The notes beneath the pieces were generated by a model that did no database searches, was not told the origin of the DNA, and was given only the letters and a program-made list of their open reading frames with translations. A stretch of DNA of 58,589 bases from an uncultured Lachnospiraceae bacterium. GTDB lineage: Bacteria; Bacillota; Clostridia; Lachnospirales; Lachnospiraceae. Numbering within the stretch: the first letter of the stretch is position 1; every line of letters begins with the position of its first letter. The DNA is taken from NCBI GenBank assembly GCA_910588955.1, contig CAJURQ010000021.1:1-58589 (forward strand). The letters run 5' to 3'. Positions 1-8,605 of the stretch are shown here, piece after piece. Made by a program: the position numbers and the translations under genes.

Positions 1-55
1 ACTTAAAATCCTGCGGGACTAACCTCCCGTACCGGTTCGATTCCGGTCGCCGGCA
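1..55 (+). tRNA. tRNA-Leu (anticodon UAA), 3' part only
   Basis: Only the 3' part is inside the window. The anticodon loop reads CTTAAAA with anticodon TAA. It is followed by a long type-II variable arm (about 11-30), a T-arm with stem ACCGG/CCGGT and loop TTCGATT (31-47), the acceptor strand CGCCGGC (48-54) and discriminator A at 55. A long variable arm with anticodon UAA indicates leucine. CCA is not encoded. The 5' half lies upstream of the window, so acceptor pairing could not be checked. Confidence 0.9.
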
Positions 56-61
56 TTATCG

Positions 62-110
62 AAAAAGCGGTACTACCTCAGCATTTATGCGGAGGCGGAC
101 CGCTTTTTCC
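62..110 (+). terminator. Intrinsic terminator after tRNA-Leu
   Basis: Arms AAAAAGCGGT (62-71) and ACCGCTTTTT (99-108) pair perfectly, and the intervening sequence folds further (CCTC with GAGG, GCAT with ATGC). The 3' arm ends in a run of five T. It isolates the tRNA from the flagellar operon. Confidence 0.8.
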
Positions 111-153
111 TTTATCGCGTGAACGTGCCTTTTTATTTTTTTGCATGAAACGC

Positions 154-180
154 TAAAGTCCTGTGGAAAATAACCGATAC
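154..180 (+). promoter_or_regulatory. Sigma-28 (SigD/FliA) promoter of the flgM operon
   Basis: TAAA (154-157), 15 bases, then ACCGATAC (173-180). This matches the sigma-28 consensus TAAA-N15-GCCGATAA/T closely. Transcription should start near 187, about 64 bases before the flgM ATG. The same architecture recurs before flaG and flagellin, which supports all three. Confidence 0.85.
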
Positions 181-250
181 CTATTATGTAAGATATTGAA
201 TGAGGTTATCTCTTATGGGGATGGACCTTGGGAGGAAGGAGGAAATTCGT

Positions 251-532
251 ATGCGTATTGAGGCTTATACACAGGTGCAGCAGGTCTATGGCGCGAAGAG
301 CCGTGCCAAGACGCAGAACGCAGCCAAAAGTGCGAATTCTGACCAGATTCAGATCTCCAGTATCGGTAAGGATATCCAGACGGCAAAGAACGCGGTTGCC
401 GCGACAGAAGATATCAGAAGCGAGCTGACGGCTCCCATCAAGGCGGGCATCGCGAACGGCACATATCATGTGAGCGGTGAGAGCTTTGCTGAGAAGCTGA
501 TGAAGCGGTATGAGGAGATTGAGAGTCTCTAG
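251..532 (+). CDS. flgM: FlgM, anti-sigma-28 factor
   Basis: A 93-residue protein, normal for FlgM. FlgM binds and inhibits the flagellar sigma factor (SigD/FliA) in the cytoplasm until the hook-basal body is complete, and so delays late flagellar genes. The N-terminal half is Ala/Gln/Ser-rich and probably disordered. The C-terminal half (about 40-93, with DIRSELTAPIKAGIANGTYH and SFAEKLMKRYEE) matches the sigma-binding helical part, including the typical KxxIxxGxY segment. The ATG at 251 is chosen over an upstream in-frame start at 200 because AAGGAGG lies at 236-242 and the family match begins here. First gene of a sigma-28-driven operon, so it is probably autoregulated. Confidence 0.9.
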   Translation: MRIEAYTQVQQVYGAKSRAKTQNAAKSANSDQIQISSIGKDIQTAKNAVAATEDIRSELTAPIKAGIANGTYHVSGESFAEKLMKRYEEIESL

Positions 533-558
533 TAACTATTGAAAGGTAAGGGTTTGAC

Positions 559-1077
559 GTGGCAAGCTTGATGGAAGCCTTGATTGAGGTTTTGAAAAAA
601 GAAAATCAGGAATATAAGAATCTGTTAGAGCTGTCCATGAAAAAAACACCTGCCATTGTATCTGACGATGTAAAAGCTTTAGCCCAGATCACGGATGAGG
701 AGCAAATCATCGTAAGCAGAATCAATCATCTGGATAATCAGAGAAATGACGCTGTTAATGATATTGCGAACGTACTTAACAAGGATGTTACGAAGCTGAA
801 GATTGCGGATTTGATTAAAATGCTGGCGGCTAGGCCACAGGAACAGGCGGAACTGGCATCGGTATTTGACGAACTGCGCAGGAATGTCCATGCGGTAAAA
901 CGGGTCAACGAGCAGAACAGGGAGTTGATCGAGAGCGCGCTTGAGATGGTGCAGTTTAACATGCAGGTTTTACAGTCCATGAATAAAGCGCCGGAGACGG
1001 CGAATTATAACAGGGGCGCCTGCAGTACCGGTGATGTGATCGGCACGGTCAACAAGGCTTTTGACGCCAAGCAATAA
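559..1077 (+). CDS. flgN: FlgN-like export chaperone for FlgK/FlgL
   Basis: A 172-residue, strongly helical protein placed directly before flgK, where Firmicutes usually carry flgN. FlgN chaperones the hook-filament junction proteins FlgK and FlgL in the cytoplasm and delivers them to the flagellar export gate. The C-terminal QFNMQVLQSMNK and the MASLMEALIEVLKKENQEYK start are typical of the family. A GTG start at 559 has a weak GGTAAGGG site six bases upstream. ATG at 571 is the alternative. Assignment rests on helical character, size and context as much as on sequence. Confidence 0.82.
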   Translation: MASLMEALIEVLKKENQEYKNLLELSMKKTPAIVSDDVKALAQITDEEQIIVSRINHLDNQRNDAVNDIANVLNKDVTKLKIADLIKMLAARPQEQAELASVFDELRRNVHAVKRVNEQNRELIESALEMVQFNMQVLQSMNKAPETANYNRGACSTGDVIGTVNKAFDAKQ

Positions 1078-1096
1078 TTGTTAAGGACGGTGGAGT

Positions 1097-2785
1097 ATGT
1101 CATTATTTGGAAGCCTTTATATAGGCGTATCAGGATTGAGAACATCAGATAATGCGCTGAATACCACGGCGCATAACATGTCTAATCTGGACACTCAGGG
1201 GTATACCAGACAGCAGGTACAGCAGGGTACGAGAAATTATGTCACGCACTCGAGGGATACTGCGCGCAACTGGATACAGACGGGTCTAGGTGTCAATTAT
1301 ACCCGAACAAGACAGGAAAGAGATTTTATACTGGATAAAAACTATCGCCGCGAATCGGGGCGGCGGTCTTTTTATGATATTTCGTCGTCGGCTCTGGAAG
1401 AGATAGAATATATTCTGGGAGAATCCAACGAGGGGCACGAGTTTTCCACGGCGCTTATCGGCGATCACAATGATGCGAACACGAAGGAAGGACTTTGGGG
1501 CGCGGTGCAGGAGCTGGCGAACGATCCGACTGCTTCGGTGAACCAGAACCTGTTCGTGACGAAGGCATATGAGTTCATCACGAAGGCGCAGAAAGTATAC
1601 AACAGCCTTTGCGAATATCAGGATAATATGAACCAAAAGGTCAAGAAGGACGTTGATAAGATCAACAGCTACGCGCAGGAAATTGAAGCGTTGAACCGTG
1701 CGATTGTGAGAGTGGAGGGTGGCCCGGAGCACGCGAACGATCTGCGTGACCGCAGGAACTACCTTCTGGACGAGCTGGCGAAGCTGGGCAATATCACCTA
1801 CTCCGAGGATGCTTCGGGTTATGTGAGCGTCCGCTTTGAGCAGGTGGATCTGGTGAAGGGCAGTCTGGTCAACGAAATGAGCCTTTATCAGGATCCGCAG
1901 ACAGGTTTTTACACGCCTTACTGGAAGAGGCTGGCGCACTTTGACAAATTTGACAAGGACGGCAATCCCATTGTTTCCAAGGAGAATATAGAGGGGGCTG
2001 AGGTTTTTGACCTGACCCAGAAGATCTCCTCGCAATATAATACGGACATCGGTTCGCTGAAGGGTATACTGCTGGCGCGTGGCGACCACAGGGCAACTTA
2101 CAGGGAACTTGACAATATCAATCCTGACGGAAAGTACGAGGAGGGCTGGTACAATACGCACGTCGAGCAGTCTGTCGTGATGAACGTGCAGGCGCAGTTC
2201 GACAAGCTTGTGCATATTGTTGCCACCAAGATCAATTCGGTTCTTGCGGACGCGGCGGAAAGGGCGACGGCGCTCAACCCCGATTCCACGTATATGCGGG
2301 ATGAAAACGGCAATCCTTATCAGCTTTTTGAACTGATGGTAGCGGAGGACGGAACGGCGGAGACGAGCTGGACGGTGAGAAATATCCTGATCAATCAGGA
2401 GCTCCGGCAGAATCCATCCCTGTTGTCTTTCCGTCTGGGTGAGCATTCCGAGGACCACGAGACAATGGAGGCTTTGAAGAAAGCTTTCGAGGAGACGATT
2501 TACACATTAAATCCCAACGTGCAGACGCCGTTGTGCTTCAAAGATTATTATAAGAATCTGGTATCCCAGATTGCAAACACCGGATCGGTGTTCCGGGCGG
2601 TGCAGGATAAACAGAACGTAGCTACGGACGCTTTGCTGTATGCGAGGGAACAGATCGTGGGTGTATCCTCCGACGAGGAGCTGACCAATATGATCATGTA
2701 CCAGAACGCTTACAACGCATCCAGCAGATACATCAACGTAATCAGCGAAATGATGGATCATCTGCTTTCCACACTGGGACGCTAA
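1097..2785 (+). CDS. flgK: FlgK, flagellar hook-filament junction protein 1
   Basis: 562 residues. FlgK (HAP1) forms the first junction ring between hook and filament outside the cell. The N-terminus (LYIGVSGLRTSDNALNTTAH, then NMSNLDTQGYTRQQV) is the conserved rod/hook/HAP D0 region. The C-terminus has the paired D0 helix with NMIMYQNAYNASSRYINVIS. The middle (about 100-480) is variable. The start has an upstream AAGGACGGTGGAG site. It sits 19 bases after flgN and 26 bases before a second FlgK-like gene, all read as one operon. Confidence 0.92.
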   Translation: MSLFGSLYIGVSGLRTSDNALNTTAHNMSNLDTQGYTRQQVQQGTRNYVTHSRDTARNWIQTGLGVNYTRTRQERDFILDKNYRRESGRRSFYDISSSALEEIEYILGESNEGHEFSTALIGDHNDANTKEGLWGAVQELANDPTASVNQNLFVTKAYEFITKAQKVYNSLCEYQDNMNQKVKKDVDKINSYAQEIEALNRAIVRVEGGPEHANDLRDRRNYLLDELAKLGNITYSEDASGYVSVRFEQVDLVKGSLVNEMSLYQDPQTGFYTPYWKRLAHFDKFDKDGNPIVSKENIEGAEVFDLTQKISSQYNTDIGSLKGILLARGDHRATYRELDNINPDGKYEEGWYNTHVEQSVVMNVQAQFDKLVHIVATKINSVLADAAERATALNPDSTYMRDENGNPYQLFELMVAEDGTAETSWTVRNILINQELRQNPSLLSFRLGEHSEDHETMEALKKAFEETIYTLNPNVQTPLCFKDYYKNLVSQIANTGSVFRAVQDKQNVATDALLYAREQIVGVSSDEELTNMIMYQNAYNASSRYINVISEMMDHLLSTLGR

Positions 2786-2811
2786 TCGGTTAAAAAAGAA
2801 GGGATAATGAT

Positions 2812-4710
2812 ATGGCATCTACATTTTTTGGACTGACAATTGCATCATCGGGACTGCGTGCCGCAAACGCCGCGCTGAATACCACAGGCAACAACATCAG
2901 CAATGTGCAGACGGCAGGCTACAGCAGGCAGGAGGTAAAGACGGAGGCGGCTAACGCGCTGCGGGTGTTTGCCACATACGGCTGTGCCGGCGCGGGCGTG
3001 GAGACGCTGGCGATCGAGCGTGTGAGGGATCTTTTCTACGATCAGAAATACTGGGCTAACGAGACGAAGCTCGGCGAGTATGATGCGAAACTCTACTACT
3101 GCAATATGATTCAGGAGTATTTTAAGGACGACAACAAGACGGGGTTCAAGACGCTCTTTGACCAGATCGGTGTGACGCTTCAGGAAATCACGAAAAATGT
3201 CAGCACCGAGAATAAAGCGCAGTTTCTGGGCGCGGCGAAGGCGCTGACGGATTATTTCAATAACATGTACGGGGATCTCCGGGATCTTCAGTCGGACGTA
3301 AACGACGAGATTAAGATTCGGGCGGATCAGATCAACTCTATTGCGCAGGATCTGGCGACGGTGAACAAGCAGATCAACACGATTGAGCTGACCGGCAGTC
3401 TGGCAAATGAGCTGCGGGATAAGAGAGACATGCTGATCGACGAACTTTCCGCGATTGTGGACGTGCAGACGCAGGAGCTGCCGATTGTGGATCAGGAGGG
3501 TAACCCGACGGCGGCGCACAGATACATAGTAAAGATTGCCGGCGGACAGACGCTGGTGGATATGGACCAGTACAGAACGCTGACCTGCGTGTCCCGCCCG
3601 GACGACGAGAAGGTGAACCAGTCCGACGTGGACGGTCTTTATGATATCATGTGGAGCGATGGGATAGAATTCAGTCTGTACAACGCTTCCATGGGCGGCA
3701 TACTCCGCGGCCTGATCGAGATGCGCGACGGAAATAACGGGGAATACTTTAAGGGGACGGCTACAAACGTGGCTTTCCATAAGAGCATCTCCACGGTGAC
3801 CATCAAGACGACGGAACCCTATCTGCAGGATATGTCGAAGTGTAATCTTTCCGATACGGGCGGTGTGATCAATATTGGAAACCAGCTTTACTATTATACA
3901 AAATGGGTTTACAACGGCAATGGCGAGTATACCTTTACCATTGACAATAACAAGAGCGATATGCCGCTGACACAGGAAAAGACATGGTCGGAAGTCTCCA
4001 TAGGCGGCGAGATGAACTATCAGGGCGTGCCTTATTATATAAGCCAGATGAACGAGTGGGTGCGTGAGTTTACGAAGAAGGTAAACGATATTTTCAAGGA
4101 AGGCCTGACGGCGGAGGATCCGCCGAAAAAAGCGGATATCCTCTTTACCGCGGACTACGTCAGACAGGACGGGCAGTATACGCAGAAAGAACTGGATATG
4201 TCCGCGCCGAACGGGGAGAATACCGGCTACTACAATATAACGGCGGGCAATATAACCCTTCTTGACGCTGTGGTGAAGAATCCGGACCTTCTGGGAACCA
4301 GGAAGGACATTGACAAAAACGACGGCGTCGGTACAGATCAAAACACGACGCCGCCGGGCGACGGGGTCGATGAGATAGAGGGCAAGGAGCAGTGCGATCA
4401 GGTGTGGGCGGTGATTTCCATGCTGACAGACAAGAACCAGTTTAGCTTCCGGGGCAGGGATGCGGGCGGTTTCCTTGAGTGTGTGCTGTCGGATGCGACG
4501 CTGAATGCCAGCAATGCCGAGACTTTCTATGCGACTTATTTCAGCTTGGAGACGAATATTGACAACCAGAGGACTTCCATCTCAGGCGTTGACGAGGACG
4601 AAGAGGCAATGAATCTGGTGAAGTATGAAAACTCATACACGCTGGCATCCAAGATGATCAATGTGCTGACTGAAATTTATGACAGACTGATACTGCAGAC
4701 GGGTGTTTAA
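2812..4710 (+). CDS. flgK: FlgK-like protein, second copy
   Basis: 632 residues with the same domain order as the gene before it: N-terminal D0 motif (SSGLRAANAALNTTGNNISN, then VQTAGYSRQEV) and C-terminal D0 helix (NLVKYENSYTLASKMINVL). Both ends are those of FlgK, not FlgL or FlgE, and the middle region differs from the first copy. It could build part of a two-protein junction or replace the first under some conditions; the sequence does not say which. It is 26 bases downstream of flgK1 with its own AGAAGGGAT site, followed by flgL. Family assignment is firm; the division of labour is inference. Confidence 0.88.
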   Translation: MASTFFGLTIASSGLRAANAALNTTGNNISNVQTAGYSRQEVKTEAANALRVFATYGCAGAGVETLAIERVRDLFYDQKYWANETKLGEYDAKLYYCNMIQEYFKDDNKTGFKTLFDQIGVTLQEITKNVSTENKAQFLGAAKALTDYFNNMYGDLRDLQSDVNDEIKIRADQINSIAQDLATVNKQINTIELTGSLANELRDKRDMLIDELSAIVDVQTQELPIVDQEGNPTAAHRYIVKIAGGQTLVDMDQYRTLTCVSRPDDEKVNQSDVDGLYDIMWSDGIEFSLYNASMGGILRGLIEMRDGNNGEYFKGTATNVAFHKSISTVTIKTTEPYLQDMSKCNLSDTGGVINIGNQLYYYTKWVYNGNGEYTFTIDNNKSDMPLTQEKTWSEVSIGGEMNYQGVPYYISQMNEWVREFTKKVNDIFKEGLTAEDPPKKADILFTADYVRQDGQYTQKELDMSAPNGENTGYYNITAGNITLLDAVVKNPDLLGTRKDIDKNDGVGTDQNTTPPGDGVDEIEGKEQCDQVWAVISMLTDKNQFSFRGRDAGGFLECVLSDATLNASNAETFYATYFSLETNIDNQRTSISGVDEDEEAMNLVKYENSYTLASKMINVLTEIYDRLILQTGV

Positions 4711-4735
4711 TTGTTAAGAAAGAGGGCTGTAACTT

Positions 4736-6550
4736 ATGAGAATGACAAATAAGATTATGCGGAACAATTCCGCATACAACATCAACCAGAACAAGATCTT
4801 ACAGGATAAGCTCACCAACCAGATGACAACCCAGAGTAAGATCGTGCGTCCCTCCGACGATCCGGTAGTGGCGATCAGGGCGCTCCGTCTGCGGAGCAAT
4901 GTGACCGCGGTAACGCAGTATAATGACAGGAACGCGAAGGATGCGGACCAGTGGCTGACGCTGACGGCGGATGCTATGAAGACGGTGGATTCCGTGCTCG
5001 AGGATCTTTATAAACAGGCGATGACCGCGCCGAATAAATATCAGACGTCGGATGAACTGCGGATTCTGCTGTCCCAGATGAAGCAGATGACCGCGGAGTT
5101 TTACACCTGTGCGAATGTGGACTATGCTGGACGCTACATTTTCTCGGGATACAGAACGGATCTTCCGGTGACTTTCACCGATGAGGACAAAAAGGAGATG
5201 GATTTACATCCGATTTCCTATAATATCAATGAATCGTTTGGTTTCCATGATATCAGTGAGATCAGCTATACGGGTTATGAGAAACTGAGTGAGAACCTCA
5301 ACGGAAATCTGACGGGAACAGGACCGGCAACGGCGCCCGGCATTACCGATACGAATTCATACGAGCAGAACGTACAAAACGATACGTTATACCGCTTTAG
5401 GATTTCTTATAATAATCTGGATTCGCTGAGCGGTACGGATATGGAGGGTAATCCCCAAAAGCTGACTGTCACGCTGCCGGTGTATACGGATGCTGCTACA
5501 AATAATGTATACAGGAATGTCAAGGTGGAGATAACGGCGCAGGCTGGCGCTACACCGGGCGCTAACGGCGGGCTTAAGGCGCAAGTGAAGGTGTTGAGCG
5601 CGACGGATTCTGCCGGTAACGTGCTGGAGCCTGACCCTACGGCGACCCCCCCGGTTACCTTGCCGGCGGATCTGCTGACAGCGGAGACAGCGCTTGATGT
5701 GCAGGAGTTTCAGGATCAGGAGGAGGCATATAAAGCCATCTCGGAGGGCACCTGTACAGGGATTGCTTATATTCCCACTAGCGGAGAACTGGCGTTTTCC
5801 AAAGACTTTTATGATAAAAACTTCAGCGAGACGGCTTTTAATGACAGTACGGGAGGTTTCCAGATAAACTATAATAAGTCCAGCTGGCAGAGTGGGGACA
5901 TCAACCCGGTACATTATTTCAAGTGTACAGAGACCCTGCGGACGACGGGACCGAACGAGAATCCGCCCCAGTATCGGAAGACTGCATACAATACCCAGCG
6001 AGACGAGGGCAGGGATCAGGATATCTATTATGATGTGGGTTACAACCAGCAGATTCAGGTGAATACCCGCGCGGATGAGATATTCACCCATAACGTGCAG
6101 AGGGATATGGACGATTTTGAGCACTATATCAAGCAGCTTGAGGATATCGAGACGTTAGAGGCGGATCTGGAGAAGAAGCGCAAGGAGTACGAGGAGGATT
6201 CCGACGAGTATAAGGATCTGACGCTGCGTCTGGAAGGTGTGAGCAAGGCGAAAACGTATATCCGTGACAGCATTCAAACCAAGTTTGAGAACCAGATGAC
6301 AAAGTACCAGCAGTATTCGGACGATGCCCGGGTGGCGATGACAGACAGCGCTACGAGAGGAAGCCGTCTGGAGTTGATTTCCACCAGGCTGACGAACCAG
6401 AAGGCAACCTTCAAGGAGCTGCAGCAGGACAACGAGGGCATTGATATCACGGAGGTGGCTGTGGAGCTGACTGCTTCCGAGCTGACCTACAATGCTGCGC
6501 TCATGGCAACCGGAAAGATTATGCAGACGAATTTGATGAATTATATTTGA
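4736..6550 (+). CDS. flgL: FlgL, hook-filament junction protein 3 (enlarged)
   Basis: 604 residues, well above the roughly 300-400 usual for FlgL (HAP3), the junction protein contacting the first flagellins. The N-terminus (MRNNSAYNINQNKILQDKLT and the RPSDDPVVAIRALRLRS motif) and the C-terminus (VELTASELTYNAALMATGKI) are flagellin/FlgL D0-D1 signatures. The extra length lies between about residues 150 and 450 and is Thr/Pro/Gly-rich, with a charged coiled-coil stretch near 462-492. That probably forms a surface-exposed domain. ATG at 4736 or 4742 is possible; both keep the motif. Positioned after two FlgK genes and before fliW. Confidence 0.9.
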   Translation: MRMTNKIMRNNSAYNINQNKILQDKLTNQMTTQSKIVRPSDDPVVAIRALRLRSNVTAVTQYNDRNAKDADQWLTLTADAMKTVDSVLEDLYKQAMTAPNKYQTSDELRILLSQMKQMTAEFYTCANVDYAGRYIFSGYRTDLPVTFTDEDKKEMDLHPISYNINESFGFHDISEISYTGYEKLSENLNGNLTGTGPATAPGITDTNSYEQNVQNDTLYRFRISYNNLDSLSGTDMEGNPQKLTVTLPVYTDAATNNVYRNVKVEITAQAGATPGANGGLKAQVKVLSATDSAGNVLEPDPTATPPVTLPADLLTAETALDVQEFQDQEEAYKAISEGTCTGIAYIPTSGELAFSKDFYDKNFSETAFNDSTGGFQINYNKSSWQSGDINPVHYFKCTETLRTTGPNENPPQYRKTAYNTQRDEGRDQDIYYDVGYNQQIQVNTRADEIFTHNVQRDMDDFEHYIKQLEDIETLEADLEKKRKEYEEDSDEYKDLTLRLEGVSKAKTYIRDSIQTKFENQMTKYQQYSDDARVAMTDSATRGSRLELISTRLTNQKATFKELQQDNEGIDITEVAVELTASELTYNAALMATGKIMQTNLMNYI

Positions 6551-6601
6551 TAAGCAATGAGTCGGGCAGATTTAGGGTGAAACAGTAGAAAGGAAAAAGG
6601 T

Positions 6602-7063
6602 ATGCAGATTACAACGAGGGTATTCGGAGAGATTACGATTGATGATGAGAAAATCATACATTTCCCCGGCGGGATTATTGGATTCCCGGACCTGCAGGAT
6701 TTCGCACTGATACATGATGAGGAGAAGGGTACGGATACGATTCAATGGATGCAGTCTTTGCAGGAGCCGGCGTTTGCCATGCCTGTGATGGATCCGCTGA
6801 TCGTGCGTCCCGACTACAATCCCGAGGTGGACGACGAGCTGCTGAAAAATATCGGCGAGCTGCATCCGGATGAGCTGCTGGTGATGGTGACGGTGACGGT
6901 GCCGAAGGATATTGAGAAAATGACCGTAAATTTAAAGGGACCCATTGTGATCAATGCGGCACAGAGACTGGCGACACAGGTGATCGTGGAAGGGGACGAG
7001 TATCTCGTGAAATATCCCATCTATGATATCTTACAGAAAAACAAAAAGAAGGCAGGTGAGTAA
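6602..7063 (+). CDS. fliW: FliW, CsrA antagonist and flagellar assembly factor
   Basis: 153 residues, full length. FliW binds either flagellin or CsrA in the cytoplasm. When flagellin is exported, freed FliW sequesters CsrA and relieves repression of flagellin mRNA translation. Family features visible are the N-terminal GEITIDDEKIIHFPGGIIGF, the LHPDELLVMVTVTVP strand and the NLKGPIVINAAQRLATQVI segment. RBS GAAAGGAAAA lies just before the ATG. The stop codon is directly followed by the csrA ATG, so the two are translationally coupled, which fits the need for balanced amounts of both partners. Confidence 0.95.
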   Translation: MQITTRVFGEITIDDEKIIHFPGGIIGFPDLQDFALIHDEEKGTDTIQWMQSLQEPAFAMPVMDPLIVRPDYNPEVDDELLKNIGELHPDELLVMVTVTVPKDIEKMTVNLKGPIVINAAQRLATQVIVEGDEYLVKYPIYDILQKNKKKAGE

Positions 7064-7282
7064 ATGTTAGCTTTATCCAGAAAAAAGAATGAAGCGCTTG
7101 TGATTAACAATAATGTGGAGATCACGGTTCTTGAAATTAAAGGAGAGCAGGTAAAGCTTGGCATTAGCGCACCGAGGGAAGTGCCTGTGTACCGGAAGGA
7201 AGTTTATGTGCAGATTCAGAGCGCGAATAAGGAGGCCGGTGATGTGGACGGCATGGAGGCGCTGAAGAATCTTTTGGGATGA
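7064..7282 (+). CDS. csrA: CsrA, carbon storage / flagellin translation regulator
   Basis: 72 residues, typical of Firmicute CsrA with a C-terminal extension. The dimeric RNA-binding protein recognises GGA motifs in hairpin loops and blocks the Shine-Dalgarno site of target mRNAs, classically hag. The core MLALSRKKNEALVINNNVEI and the basic APREVPVYRKEV strand with the key Arg are intact. It begins at the base after the fliW stop, its RBS lies inside fliW (GGCAGGTGAG), and it ends the operon before a 19-bp-stem terminator. A likely target site is in the flagellin leader at 15007-15038. Confidence 0.96.
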   Translation: MLALSRKKNEALVINNNVEITVLEIKGEQVKLGISAPREVPVYRKEVYVQIQSANKEAGDVDGMEALKNLLG

Positions 7283-7303
7283 GATGGTTATTTGAAGGTG
7301 ATG

Positions 7304-7345
7304 AAAAGGGACATACATGACAGGGGTGTCATGTATGTCCCTTTT
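7304..7345. terminator. Bidirectional terminator between csrA and the CgeB-like gene
   Basis: Perfect 19-bp inverted repeat: 7304-7322 (begins AAAAGGGACATAC) pairs with 7327-7345 (ends GTATGTCCCTTTT) around a GGGG loop. T-runs on both strands mean it can end transcription from csrA (plus) and from the convergent glycosyltransferase (minus). Confidence 0.9.
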
Positions 7346-7370
7346 GTTCTGTGCTGTGTATTGGTGAAAA

Positions 7371-8555
7371 TTATGAGGACATATTGTCAGTTAGCGTTTT
7401 AATCATCTGACTTATTCTAATTTCATAGGAATGGTATTTTGCCACCTTTTCATAGCCTCTAATAGCGATCTCGACACGTTCCTCGTCGTGGGTGAGGTAG
7501 TAGTGGACTTTTTCTTCCAGTTCTTCCAGGGACTCGTAGGTTTCGAGGTCGCGCCCGATCTCAAAATAGTCCGGGATTTCCGCCTGATAGTTGGTGAGGA
7601 GGAAACCGCCGCAGCCGAGGATGTCCCAGACGCGCAGGGAGAGACCGGTCTCTATGGGGCGCATGGTCATGTTCAAATTGATTTTGCTCGCCTGAAAGAC
7701 TTTTGGCATTTCGGTCAGCGTGCTGACGCCGCCTTTGCAGTGGACTTTGGGGAGACGGGAAACGTCGCTTCTGGTGTGGAGGGTGACGTGAAAGTGCCTG
7801 GCGAGACGGTTTAAGGTGCGCTCCCGCTCCACGGCGGCAAGTTTCATGCCGATATACTGGTGCGCCACGAGGTAGCGGGACATATCGGCATATGCGTCTT
7901 CACTTTTATAGAAGGCGGGATCGGCTTCCGAGATTTCACGGATTACCTCCTCCGTCAGACTTTCCGGGATAAAGTTGCAGCCGTATACCTTGAGCTGTGC
8001 CTCGATCATTCCGTCCACAAAACCGCGGGTATGGTCGGAGAGCGTCAGCGCGTCGTATCTGCATTTTTCTGTGTAGAGGGAGCCGACAAAGGATACGTCC
8101 GCCCCGTAGGCGGCATAATCTTCGTCGGTCATGTCGAGTATGATTTTTTCCCACCGTTTCACGTTTGTGGCGAGCGGCAGATAAAAGATGCAGCCCGGAT
8201 TGACGGGGGAAAAGAAATCGTACTGTGCTTTATCAAAGAGAAAAATGCGGTTGTATGTGTTTTTCAGGGCGTTGGAAAACAGCTCGGGGACAGGGGAGTC
8301 CACGCTCCAGCAGACATAGGGCACTTTCAGCTTCTCGCACGTGTAGGAGACAGCGGGGAAGAAATTGATGCTGAATACAAAGGCGAGGGGACGCCGCAAA
8401 ATCCATTCGGACACTTTTTCAGCGCATTCCCGGGGCGTCGTCTGCTTATTGTGTATCTCAAGCTCTTCCGTGTGCACCGTGATGCCGAAATTTGTGAAAA
8501 CCTGCAGGATATCCGGCTCACATATGCTGTTGTATCGGTAAAACAGAATTTCCAT
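7371..8555 (-). CDS. CgeB-like glycosyltransferase (GT-B fold)
   Basis: 394 residues. It resembles the CgeB / DUF3880 plus 'glycosyl transferases group 1' family. The N-terminal half has a SINFFPAVSYTCEKLKVPYV segment followed by CWSVDSPVPE. The middle has YGADVSFVGSLYTEK. The C-terminal half has FQASKINLNMTMRPIETGLS and the RVWDILGCGGFLLTNYQAE motif typical of sugar-nucleotide binding. It probably transfers a sugar in the cytoplasm, with flagellin as a likely acceptor given the flanking flagellar genes; acceptor and donor are inference. Last gene of a three-gene minus operon, 50 bases after its neighbour. A paralogue is at 22527-23681. Confidence 0.8.
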   Translation of the reverse strand: MEILFYRYNSICEPDILQVFTNFGITVHTEELEIHNKQTTPRECAEKVSEWILRRPLAFVFSINFFPAVSYTCEKLKVPYVCWSVDSPVPELFSNALKNTYNRIFLFDKAQYDFFSPVNPGCIFYLPLATNVKRWEKIILDMTDEDYAAYGADVSFVGSLYTEKCRYDALTLSDHTRGFVDGMIEAQLKVYGCNFIPESLTEEVIREISEADPAFYKSEDAYADMSRYLVAHQYIGMKLAAVERERTLNRLARHFHVTLHTRSDVSRLPKVHCKGGVSTLTEMPKVFQASKINLNMTMRPIETGLSLRVWDILGCGGFLLTNYQAEIPDYFEIGRDLETYESLEELEEKVHYYLTHDEERVEIAIRGYEKVAKYHSYEIRISQMIKTLTDNMSS

Positions 8556-8605
8556 GGCGATTTCATTTTCCTTTATGGTGAGATGAGAATGTCTGTGGTG
8601 CGCGA

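Noticed and set aside
1286..2458. 390-codon open frame on the minus strand opposite flgK
   Set aside because: It is the shadow of a GC-rich, strongly coding plus-strand gene; its product is Arg/His/Leu-rich with no motif or ribosome site.
2845..4341. 498-codon minus-strand frame opposite the second FlgK
   Set aside because: Same reason: low-quality composition and exact overlap with a well-supported gene.
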